From: Lepus europaeus
Taxonomy: Eukaryota; Chordata; Mammalia; Lagomorpha; Leporidae
Assembly: GCF_033115175.1 (NCBI RefSeq)
Contig: NC_084831.1
Location: 77,819,502 to 77,883,501 of the forward strand
Length of the DNA: 64,000 bases
Reading direction: 5' to 3'
This document shows positions 54,747 through 64,000 of the stretch, piece after piece. The first letter of the stretch is position 1. The number at the start of each line of letters is the position of its first letter. A program made the position numbers and the translations under genes. The notes under the pieces were generated by a model, which was not told the DNA's origin, did not search any database, and worked only from the letters and a program-made list of their open reading frames with translations.

Positions 54747-57009
54747 AAAAGATCAGTGAAATTAAAACTGGATTTTTGAAAAAATAAATAAAATTTATAC
54801 GCCATTGATGCAACTAAACAAAAGAGAGAGAGAGAATGAGAGAGGGGAGACACAAATTAATAAAACCAGAGATGAAAAAGGAAATGTAACAATAAATATC
54901 ACAGAAATAAAAAGAATTATCAGAAATTATTACAAGAGCTATATGCTAATAAATTGGAATATCTAGGAAAAAATGGATAGATTCCTGGACACACACCGTC
55001 TACCAAAATTGAGTCACGAATACGTGGAAAATCTAAACAGACCAGTAACCGAGATGGAGATGGAGTCAGTAATAAAGACCTTCCCAACAAAGAAAAGCCC
55101 AGGATTGGATGACTTCACTGATGAATTCTATCAGACTATTAAAGAAGTGTTAATTCCATTTCCTCTCAAGCTTTTCAAAACAATTGAAAGGTAATCCTCC
55201 CAAATTCCTTCTATGAGACCAGGTTCACATTAATTCTTAATCCAGGAAAGGACACAACAGAGAAGGAGAACTATAGATCAATATTTATGAAGAACATAGA
55301 TGTAAAAATCCCCAACAAAATACCAGTTAATTAAATCCAACAACACATCAGAGAGATCTTTCACCAAGTGAGATTTAACACTGGTATGAAGATATGCTTC
55401 AACATTTGCAAGTCAATAAATATAATATACCACATTAATAAACTGAGAATAAAAATCATATGATTATCTCAATAGATGTATAGAAAGCATTTGATAAAAT
55501 ACAACAGATTTTCATGATGAAAATCTTAAGCAAATTGAGTATAGAAGGAACATTCCTCAACACAGTCAAGGAAATTTATAACAAACCCACAGCCAGCATT
55601 TTATTGAATAGGGAAAAGTTGGAAGTATTTCTACTAAGATCCAGAACTAGACAAAGATGCCCACTTTCACCATTGCTATTCAGTGTAGTACTGGAAGTTT
55701 TAGCCAGAGCCATTAGGCAACAAAAATAATTCAAAGGGATACAAATTGGAAAGGAAGAAGTCAAATTATCCTTATTTGCAGATGACATGATTCCTTATAT
55801 AGGGGAATCCAAAGACTCCATTAAGAGACTATTGGAACTCATAAAAGAGTTTGTTAAAGTGGTAAGATATAAAATTAACAAACAAAAATCAATAGCTTTT
55901 GTATACACAAACAATGCCATAGCTGAGAAAGAACTTATAATATTAATTCCATTCACAATAGCTACAGAAAAATATTAAATACTTTGGAATACATTTAATC
56001 AAGGAGGTGAAAGATCTCTATCATGAAAAATTATAAAACATTAAAGAAAGAAATAGAATAAAACACAAAAACATGGAAAAATCTTTCATGTTCATGGATT
56101 TGAAGAATTAATATCATCAAAATGTCCATACTATCAAAAGACATTTACAGATTCAATATGATCCCAATCAAAATGCTAGCAGTCTTCCCAGATCTAGAAA
56201 ATAATGAAGCTAAAATTCACATGGAAACACAAAAGACCCAAATAGCTAGAGAAATCTTATAAAACAAACACAAAGCTGGAGGCATCATAATATCAGATTT
56301 CATGACATACTACAGAACAATTATAATCAAAATAGCCTGGTCATGGTACAAAAACAGACTTGTAGATCAATGGAACAGAATAGAACTTCCATAAATCAAT
56401 CCATGCATCTACAACCAACTAATCTTTGACAAAGGAACTAAAATCAATCCCTGGAAAATGGACAATCTCTTCAATAAATGATGCTGGGAAAATTGGATCT
56501 CCACATGCAGAAGTTTGAAGCAAGACCCCTATCTTATATCTTATATAAAAATCAACTCAAAATGGATCAAGAATCTGAATCTATGATCTGATACCATCAA
56601 ATTACTAAAGAGAACATTGGAGAAACTCTGCAAGACATTGGCATAGGCAAAGACTTCTTAGAAAAGACCCTAGAAGCACAGGCAATCAAAGCCAAAATTG
56701 AAAAATGAGACTACACCAAGCTGAGAAGCTCCTGCACCCCAAAAAAGAAAATACTCAGCAAAGTGAAAAAGCAACAAACAGAATGGGAAAATATATTTAT
56801 AAACTATGCAACTGATAAAGGATTAATATCCAGAATCTATAAAGAGCTCCAGAAACTCAACAACAACAAAACAAACAATCCGGTTAAGAAATGGGTAAAG
56901 GACTTGAACAGGCATTTTTCAAAAGAAGAAATCCAACTGGTCAATAGACATATGAAAAAATGCTGAGGATTATTAGCCATCAGGTAAATGCAAATTAAAA
57001 ACAATTAGG

Positions 57010-57349
57010 GGGCCAGCGTCATGGCTCACTTGGTTGGTCTTCCATGTGCGGCACCGGCATCCCATATGGGTGCCAGGTTCTATCCTGGTTACTCCTCTTC
57101 CAGTCCAGCTCTATGCTGTGGCCCAGGAAGGCAGTGGAGGATGGCCAAAGTGCTTGGGACCCTGCACCCGCATGGGAGATTAGAGGGGGGAGCCTGGCTC
57201 CTGGCTTCAAATCAGCACAGTGCACCGGCAGTGGCAGCCGTTTGGGGGGTGAACCAATGGAGAGAAGACCTTTCTCTCTCCCTGTCTCTCTCTCTCTCTC
57301 TCTCACTGTCTAATTCTGCCTGTCTAATTAAAAACACACACACACACAC
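57010..57349 (+). mobile_element. CSINE inside L1, tail converted to a CA microsatellite
   Basis: GGGCCAGCGTCATGGCTCACTTGG head, tail GTCTAATTAAAAA then (AC)n at 57333-57356. CAATTAGG lies on both sides. Confidence 0.94.
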
Positions 57350-57695
57350 ACACACAATTAGGTTTCACCCCACCCCAGTTGGAATGGCTCTTATATAAAA
57401 TTCAACAAACATTAAATGCTGGCAAGAAGGTAAGGGAAAAGATACCCTAATCCATTGTTGGTGGGAATGTGAACTAGTACAACCATTGTGGAAGACAGTA
57501 TGGAGATACCTCAGAAAACTGAAATTGGATCTGCCATATGACTCAGCAATCCCCTGGGAATTTACCCAAGGGAAATTAAATCAGCATATGAATGAGTTAT
57601 CTGTGCCTGTATGTTTGTTGTAGCTCAATTCACAATAGCTAAGATATGGAATCAACCCAGATGTCCATCAACTCTTAACTGGAAAAAGAAATTAT

Positions 57696-57751
57696 GATAT
57701 ATATATATATATACACACACACATATATATATATTATACACACACACACAC
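57696..57751. repeat. (AT)n(AC)n compound microsatellite in L1
   Basis: Alternating AT and AC blocks within the older L1, near its 3' end. Confidence 0.95.
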
Positions 57752-58227
57752 TATGGAATACCCTAAGCCATAAAAAAAGAATGAAATCCTGCCTTTTGCA
57801 ATAAAATAGATGCAACTGGAAATCATTATATTTAATGAAATAAGCCAGTCTCCAAAAATCAAATACCATATGTTTTCCCTCATCTGTGGTAACAGAGTAC
57901 CAAAAATGTAATATATAGGAGTGAAATTGACATTTTGAGATTTGATGATGATTTACAGTCCTTGTCTCTACAGTTAGGGAACAGTGTTTTTTTTCTTCTT
58001 GCTATTTGTTGAACTGTTTTCTTAGTGCAATGTTAATCTTATGAGTATAAAGTAAACTGAAAGTTGATCATAAAAATTAAGAGAGAGAATAAGAGAGGAA
58101 GGAGGAGGAAGGGTGGGAGCATGGGCAGCAGGAAGGGTTGGGTGGGGGCTGTCACTATGTTCTTAAATCTGTGTGTATTAAATACATGAAATTTATTTAC
58201 CTTAAATAAAATAAAATTTTTAAAAAT

Positions 58228-58300
58228 TTGACCTTTCTCTCTGTCTCTCCCTCTCATTGCCTGTAACTCTACCTGTCAAATAAATAAATAAAATCTTAAA
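58228..58300 (+). mobile_element. CSINE 3' tail fragment
   Basis: ACCTTTCTCTCTGTCTCTCC through CCTGTCAAATAAATAAATAAAATC plus A run: only the last ~60 bases of a CSINE, joined directly to the L1 3' end. Confidence 0.9.
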
Positions 58301-58317
58301 AAAAAAAAGGGGGTGGG

Positions 58318-58614
58318 GTGGGCACGCACCATGGTGCAGTAAGTTAATCCTCTGCCTGTGGTGCCGGCATCCCATATGGGCACCAGTTCTAGTCCCAGCT
58401 GCTCCTCTTCCAGTCCAGCTCTCTGCTGTGGCCCAGGAAGGCAGTAGAACATGCTTGGGCCCCTGCACCCGCATGGGAGACCAAGAGGAAGCACCTGGCT
58501 CCTGGCTTCAGATCGGCACAGCTCCAGCTGTTGCGGCCATTTGGAGAGTGAACCAATGGAAGGAAGACCTTTCTCTCTGTCTCTCCCTCTCACTATCTGT
58601 AACTCTACCTGTCA
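58318..58614 (+). mobile_element. CSINE copy A of a duplicated pair
   Basis: GGGGTGGGGTGGGCACGCACCATGGTGCAG lead-in; body lacks the usual GGATGGCCCAAGT segment (AGTAGAACATGCTTGGG). It ends abruptly at CCTGTC, where an L1 3' UTR begins, with no A tail. About six differences from copy B at 59285. Confidence 0.95.
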
Positions 58615-59245
58615 CTAGTCCAAGTGATCAATTTCAGTTCACAATTGATGGCTCTGATAGGTCTAAGAGTCAAAGGGATCACACAAACAAGACAAGTGTC
58701 TGCTAATACTAACTGATAGAATCAAAAAGGGAGAGAAAGATCCAACATGGGAAGTGGGATACACAGCAGACTCATAGAATGGCAGATGTCCTAAACAACA
58801 CTCTGGCCTCAGAATCAGCCCTTAAGGCATTCGGATCTGGCTGAAGAGCCCATGAGAGTATTGTAGGCATGGAAAGCCAAGATACCATGGAAAAGAAAAA
58901 AAAAAAAAAAAGAAGAAGAAGACCTAAATGAAAGATCTCTGTGAGTGAGATCCCAGTGGAAAGAACGGGGCCATCAAAGAAGGAGGTACCTTTCTCTGAA
59001 GGGAGGAGAGAACTTCCACTTTGACTATGACCCTATCGGAATAAGATCAAAGTCGGTGAACCCTAAAGGCTTCCATAGCCCTGGCAACTCATGACTAGAG
59101 CCTAGGGAGATTACTGACGCCATGAACAGGAGTGTCAAATTGTTAAGTCAGCAACAGAAGTCACTGTGTACTTACATCCCATGTGGGATCTGTCCTTAAT
59201 GTGTTGTCTAATGTGCAGTGATGCTATAACTAGTACTGAAACAGT
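58615..59245 (+). mobile_element. L1 3' UTR segment between duplicated CSINEs
   Basis: CTAGTCCAAGTGATCAATTTCAG through GGTACCTTTCTCTGAAGGGAGG, TCATGACTAGAGCCTAGGGAGATTACTGACG and CTATAACTAGTACTGAAACAGT is L1 3' UTR cut off before its G-rich and poly-A terminus. The segment 58975-59235 is the same stretch as the left part of the minus copy at 39781-40300. Confidence 0.88.
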
Positions 59246-59600
59246 AAATAAATAAATAAAATCTTTAAAAAAAAGGGGGGTGGGGTGGGCACGCACCATG
59301 GTGCAGTAAGTTAATCCTCTGCCTGTGGTGCTGGCATCCCATATGGGCACCAGTTCTAGTCCCAGCTGCTCCTCTTCCAGTCCAGCTCTCTGCTGTGGCC
59401 CAGGAAGACAGTAGAACATGCTTGGGCCCCTGCACCCGCATGGGAGACCAGGAGGAAGCACCTGGCTCCTGGCTTCAGATCGGCACAGCTCCAGCTGTTG
59501 TGGCCATTTGGAGAGTGAACCAACGGAAGGAAGACCTTTCTCTCTGTCTCTCCCTCTCACTGTCTGTAACTCTACCTGTCAAATAAATAAATAAAATTTT
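59246..59600 (+). mobile_element. CSINE tail plus CSINE copy B of a duplicated pair
   Basis: Starts with a SINE tail (AAATAAATAAATAAAATC plus A run), then the same GGGGTGGGGTGGGCACGCACC lead-in and GTAGAACATGC deletion as copy A. Ends with a normal CCTGTCAAATAAATAAATAAAATT tail. Confidence 0.95.
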
Positions 59601-60800
59601 TAACAAAAATTTTAAAAAGAAAATGTGGCATATGTACATAATGGAATATTATTCAGCTATTAAAAAAGAATGAAATTCTACCATTTGCAGCAAAATGGAC
59701 AACACTGGAGCACATCATGTTGAGTGAAATAAGCTAGACTCAGACAAATACCACATATTATCTTATATATGTGGAAATTAAAATTTTTTAAAAAGACAAA
59801 AAGAAATAAATGTCTGTGTGTGCCAGTATTGCTGCAAATACAGTTTTATAAAACTTTGTTTTATACTTTTTTCAAACCAATGGATAAGAATGTTATACTA
59901 CTTTAGTTTTAATGATCTGTGATTACTTCAAAATTTACTATATATGGGTGAAATGTCTATATTCCCACTAAAATAAGGTCTTTTTGCTTTTAACTTGTTA
60001 AACTTATTCAGTGAAGTATTAAGACTTTTTAATGTAATATAAAATATGTTATCTCAACCAGAAAAGACAGAAGGAAAGGGAGAAGGAAGGAAGTTGGTAG
60101 GGAGAAAGAGGGAGAGAGGAAGCGAATATCATTATGTTCTTAGAATTGTACTGTTGTACCTGAGCGAGTGCAAACAAAGGAGCTCCACACATTGATAAAA
60201 TTTGATGGTCCTTTATTGCCGGCAGTGGAGAGCAGGCTCATGCCCTAAAGAACTCTCAACCCTGAAGCCCAAAGCAACAAGGTTTATAAAGGCAAAAAAC
60301 ACAAAATCGGGAGGGGAATACATGGTTGTTAGGATCGGGGGGAATACATGGTTACTGGGGTCAAGATGACCTAAAACCTATGCGAAACTAGTATCAATTA
60401 TAATCTTGACAATACCAGTTACAATCTTAACAATTCCAATTATAATCTTGACATTAATCCAGGAATTGGTTTTAATCATATGTAGGACATAGACAAATTA
60501 CATTTTTATTATTAACCCAGGTGTAGCCTATTCACTTCCAAGCTTGAGCGATCATGCTGGGGGTTTCTATGCTCTGCCAAGTGTGATGTAGTGGACTGCT
60601 ATTGTTTAACTGTTTTAGATCATAGTTTCAGACCAGAGTCTCACGGTGTGGGGAGGCACCTTCCCAGAATGGAGTCTCAGGTTCTCCAAAATGGAGACCC
60701 TACTGTCAAGGTGCTACTTCAGTACCTACAAACCACATTGAATCTGTTAAAAACTAATTAAGATTTAAAATTTTTAAAAATTTTAAATCTCAAATATTGT
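59601..60800 (+). mobile_element. L1 LINE 3' end, split by an LTR
   Basis: TGTGGCATATGTACATAATGGAATATTATTCAGC, GAGTGAAATAAGCTAGACTCAG and a purine-rich GGAAGGGAGAAGG block are the end of ORF2 and the 3' UTR of an older L1. The last piece, AATCTGTTAAAAACTAATTAAG, lies after the LTR at about 60738-60800. Confidence 0.85.
60155..60730 (-). mobile_element. Solitary retroviral LTR, antisense, within an L1 3' end
   Basis: On the minus strand it starts TGTAGGTACTGAAG and ends near CTCAGGTACA. It has a TATA-like TTTATAAACC near 60283-60292 and an AATAAAGGACC poly(A) signal at about 60207-60217, in the order U3-R-U5. About 570 bp. No internal retroviral genes are present. Exact ends and a target duplication could not be fixed. 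Confidence 0.75.
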
Positions 60801-61077
60801 GAAAAAGAAAAACATCTTACCTGGCTTGGATAATTAGAATTAATTGATGAATAAAGTTAATTCATGAGTCAATATTTATATTTTCAATCAATCCTATTCT
60901 TTATAATCAAAGCTGCAAAGTTTGCTAATCAGTCATGTATCGGGGAATCCCAGCTAACTTCCCAGAAATTGATTCCTGTTAAAGGAAATTTAAACCTTTC
61001 AACTCTGATCTAAGTCCAGTGCAAGTAGCTGCCAAACAAAAACTGGTTTTCCTTGCTTTCTGAGCATGCTGGCCTTA
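60801..61077. other. Intergenic stretch without recognised feature
   Basis: AT-rich unassigned sequence. Confidence 0.3.
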
Positions 61078-61115
61078 TTTTTTTTTTTTAAGACTTATTT
61101 GTTTTATTTGAAAGG

Positions 61116-61155
<40 letters not shown>

Positions 61156-61411
61156 TCTATCTATCTATCTGCTGGTTCACTCCCCAAAATGGCCACAACA
61201 GCTGGGCCAGGCCAGGATCCTGAAACTCTGTGGAGATCTCTCATGTAGGTAGTAGGGACCCAACCTCTTGTGCCATCTTCTGCTGCTTTCCCAGGCACAT
61301 TAGCGAGGAACTAGATCCGAAATGGTGCAACCAAGACTTGAGATGGTGCTCATATGGGATGTCAATGTTGCAGGCAGCAGCTTAAACCTACTATACCCCA
61401 ACACTGGACCC
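61078..61411 (-). mobile_element. CSINE
   Basis: T run, GACTTATTTGTTTTATTTGAAAGGG, long GA and ATCT runs, then GGTTCACTCCCCAAAATGGCC and an end ACACTGGACCC. Moderately diverged. Confidence 0.92.
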
Positions 61412-62120
61412 TCAGGAAATATTCTATGATAATGTGTGTTATAATCTTATTTGGTGGTTTCAAATTGTCACTGTATTTCTATGGGATATGCTTAGAAATC
61501 TAGTCATTTCTATAATTTTCTCTTATTACAAATTGACTGAAAATATTACTTTTTATGGTAAAAATGAAAATAAGTGCTGGCCCTGAAGTCCAAGGTCAAA
61601 TGAAAGTGATTTTAGGAATCACCATGCCTTTAGACTACTGAGTTCACGGAAACACCTTGCCTTCTTCCTAGTCTCTTAAGGTTTAGTTTTTATTAGAATG
61701 TGTATTAATGAATAAACTGAGAAAAACTACCAAAAAAAAAAAAAACCCTTCTATTTCAAAATGTTTGAGACAATACATGGAAGGCCTTGAGTATGAAACA
61801 TGTTGTCTCAACAAAATGTTTTCAGTCAAATAAATTGAATTTGTACTCTAAAAAGCTTCTAGGTTGAAGACAAGGCATTGTTTCTCGTGTAACTGCAATA
61901 TTTTCCTATAAACTCAGCTTACCAAACAAACAAGTCAGAAACTCCATTAATTTGCACAAACTGAAATCTACACATCTACCTAAAATTACACCAAACCTTT
62001 CTTGCTTTCCTTTTTTCCATCTAAGGTCAGTTTCTGCTTCTGTGCTCTGGGTCCCACCCAGCTGCCTTTCTCTTGTGTGTTCAGTTCCTGAAGGCAGGGC
62101 TTTCCCCCTATTCTAAAAAC
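61412..62120. other. Intergenic stretch without recognised feature
   Basis: Unassigned; A run at about 61732-61745. Confidence 0.3.
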
Positions 62121-62300
62121 CTGGTCCTCTTGACTTGTCCTTATTTTGCCATCCATCCATTTTCTAGGTCAGAGATGTGGACTCATCCTTGACTTTCTTC
62201 ACCTCACCTCCTTTATTTAATACTGCAGGATGATAATCTGCTCTCTCTCTCTCTGTGTTCTCAGCATTGCTACCCATGCTCCAAACCTGAAGACATTAGA
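62121..62300 (+). mobile_element. Possible L2 LINE fragment
   Basis: AGAGATGTGGACTCATCCTTGACTTTCTTCACCTCACC resembles a block of the L2 body. Short and diverged; tentative. Confidence 0.4.
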
Positions 62301-63027
62301 CATCAAAGAACTCCCATCATCTGAAGAGAGCTAATGGATTTTTACCAAGAGGCAGCAGAACTGACTGCTCCTCCAAACATCAGTCTCTCACCTCTCTTTC
62401 TCCATCCTGTGTTTTTCTATAATTATATCATATACAGACGAGAGGAACATGAGAATAGCCCTGGGGCTATGCAATGTGATGCTTTCCTTTCCTGCAAGTC
62501 AAGTTACAGAACCTAATCAAATCAATTGTAAAGACAAGAAATATCTGTAAGAAAGAGATACAAGCATCTCACTACTGGATTGAACATCCATAGAGGAAGT
62601 GGACTTACTAATCTGCTCTTGGTATTAACTTGAGCAACAGAAAAAGCAAGATTTGGGGAAAAGTGAGAAGTGGCATCAATTGAGGTAGGAAAATGCTTGT
62701 ATTTTCCAGAAGATACCAGAGAAGTCAAGTTTCAGGTGAATGTCCAGTACCTGCCCAAGAGGGCTATCCACCAAGCGAGCAAGTCCCAAAGCCAAAAGGC
62801 TGTAAGGTACATTGTCAAGGAAGGTGTCAGCAGAAATGACCTCATCCACATCCAAGACCTGTGCAGAGGCCCTTGCATTGCTTCTTAGCAGATAGACATA
62901 CCATGTGGATGCCCACTCACAGAGGATATTGGCCACAGCTCCAAAAAAGGGGGAGACATTTTCAACTTTTCCCAAGCCCTTCACTCAGGCCTCACCAGGC
63001 AGGGAACAAAAGAAAGCCTACAATTGG
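62301..63027. other. Intergenic stretch, unassigned open frames
   Basis: Open frames run on both strands around 62670-62984 (102 codons on the minus strand, 72 on the plus strand). No domain was recognised, no splice or start context stands out, and neither can be called a gene. Confidence 0.3.
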
Positions 63028-63360
63028 TCGGCGCCGTGGCTTAACAGGCTAATCCTCCGCCTTGCGGCGCCGGCACACCGGGTTCTAGTCCCAGTCGGGG
63101 CACCGGATTCTATCCCGGTTGCCCCTCTTCCAGGCCAGCTCTCTGCTATGGCCCGGGAAGGCAGTGGAGGATGGCCCAAGTGCTTGGGCCCTGCACCTGC
63201 AAGGGAGACCAGGAGAAGCACCTGGCTCCTGGCTTTGGATCAGCGAGATGCGCCGTCCGCAGCAGCCATTGGAGGGTGAACCAACGGCAAAAAGGAAGAC
63301 CTTCCTCTCTGTCTCTCTCTCTCACTATCCACTCTGCCTGTCCAAAAAAAAAAAAAAAAA
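63028..63360 (+). mobile_element. CSINE (young type)
   Basis: GTCGGCGCCGTGGCTTAACAGGCTAATCC head, CTGTCC plus 19-A tail. Very close in sequence to the copy at 44701-45050. Confidence 0.95.
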
Positions 63361-63486
63361 AATCTCTACAGTAGAGATGAACAACAAAACACGTCATCTG
63401 TCAACCCCACTTCCAGAGATGTCCCTCAACCCTCGACACATAATTGGGATGGAAAGACATTAGAGAGAAGGTGTGGGAACAAACTA

Positions 63487-63810
63487 TTTAAATATTTTAT
63501 TTACTTATTTGAGAGGTAGAGCTATAGACAGAGAGATGGAGAGACCGAAAGAAAGGTCTTCCATCAGCTGGTTCACTCCCCAAATGGCTATAATGGCTGG
63601 AGCTGGGCAGATCTGAAGCCAGGAGCCAGGAGCTTATTCCGGGTCTCCCACATGGGTTCAGGGGCACAAGCACTTAAGCCATTTTCCACTGCTTTCTCAG
63701 GTCATAGCAGAGAGCTGGATCAGAAGAGGAGCAGCCGGGATACAAATGAACGCCCATATGGGATGCCAGCATCATAGGTGGAGTCTTAGCCTACTACGAC
63801 ACAGCCCCGG
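63487..63810 (-). mobile_element. CSINE with probable target-site duplication
   Basis: TATTTTATTTACTTATTTGAGAGG, reverse body, end CACAGCCCCGG. GAACAAACTATTTAAAT before and GAACAGTTTAAATTT after are likely the degraded target duplication. Confidence 0.92.
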
Positions 63811-63913
63811 GAACAGTTTAAATTTGTGTAAGATTGAATTAGACCAGATTGGACTATTAAGTAACAGAAAATATCAACAACAATAAAACAATCATTCTAG
63901 TTAAGAAATGGGT

Positions 63914-64000
63914 GGGCCGGCACCTTGGCTCACTTGGCTAATCCTCCGCCTGCGGCGTCGGAATCCCATATGGGCCCCGGGTTCTAGTCCCGGTTGCTCC
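63914..64000 (+). mobile_element. CSINE, 5' part, cut by the window edge
   Basis: GGGCCGGCACCTTGGCTCACTTGGCTAATCC head with B-box-like GGTTCTAGTCC; continues past position 64000. Confidence 0.95.

Larger units (their letters stand above)
54085..58227 (+). mobile_element. L1 LINE, older, ORF2 to 3' UTR, with nested inserts
   Basis: ORF2 is followed from the endonuclease/reverse-transcriptase linker (CATCTCAAGG, AAAATTGAAACAAAAAATAC) through the FADDM box at 55775-55789 to the C-terminal region (CATATGACTCAGCAATCCC) and an A-rich 3' end at about 58227. Many stops and frameshifts; non-functional. It contains an L1 3' end at 54235-54746, a CSINE at 57010-57349 and an AT/AC microsatellite at 57696-57751. 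Confidence 0.94.

Noticed and set aside
54973..56966. Several frames with reverse-transcriptase-like residues
   Set aside because: They are pieces of one broken L1 ORF2, not separate genes.
1..64000. CRISPR arrays, operons, bacterial-type ribosome binding sites, or a novel defence or mobile system
   Set aside because: Intron-containing gene, SINE/LINE content and lack of dense coding show a mammalian nuclear locus; no regularly spaced direct repeats with unique spacers were seen.

Overview
The window is nuclear DNA of a lagomorph, most likely the European rabbit. About 34 copies of the lagomorph-specific tRNA-derived C repeat (CSINE) lie on both strands, many with intact target-site duplications, next to rabbit-type L1 3' ends and eroded pan-mammalian MIR, L2, MER5, mariner and LTR relics. 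No prokaryotic-style gene organisation is present; almost all short open frames are chance frames in SINEs, L1s and introns.

One protein-coding gene is recognisable. DNASE2B (deoxyribonuclease II beta, also DLAD) runs on the + strand from about 203 to 15671 in six coding exons: 203-315, 3347-3524, 8029-8110, 10787-10948, 12917-13114 and 15331-15671. All ten internal splice boundaries are GT/AG. The phases join into an uninterrupted 357-residue protein, close to the human length as I recall it (about 360). It has a signal peptide and both His-x-Lys active-site motifs of the DNase II family (residues 122-124 and 301-303). DNase II beta is an acid endonuclease best known for clearing nuclear DNA during lens fibre maturation. 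The 202 bases before the ATG are moderately CpG-rich and probably hold the 5' UTR and part of the promoter.

Layout: 1-202 upstream region; 203-15671 DNASE2B, whose introns carry MIR, L2, MER5, CSINE and two LTR-like relics; 15672 to about 16262 the 3' UTR and flank; 16263-19660 a block of CSINEs and a 5'-truncated L1 with a GAAA microsatellite inside its reverse transcriptase region; 19661-53000 mainly intergenic sequence with CSINE, MIR, L2, L1 3' ends and LTRs, including a unique CpG-containing stretch at about 33.06-34.45 kb; 52540-53830 a mariner transposase relic; 54085-60800 a nested L1/CSINE/LTR cluster; 60800-64000 more CSINEs and unassigned sequence.

No exon was recognised downstream of DNASE2B, so about 48 kb appears intergenic. 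No novel gene system was found. The most interesting items are the complete DNASE2B gene and several structural oddities: a CSINE duplicated around an L1 3' end, a diverged tandem duplication flanking a SINE, a MIR split by two consecutive SINE insertions that reused one target, L1-in-L1 and LTR-in-L1 nesting, and two single-base-loop G-quadruplex candidates. Family names are from recognition by eye; divergence values and exact ends would need RepeatMasker.
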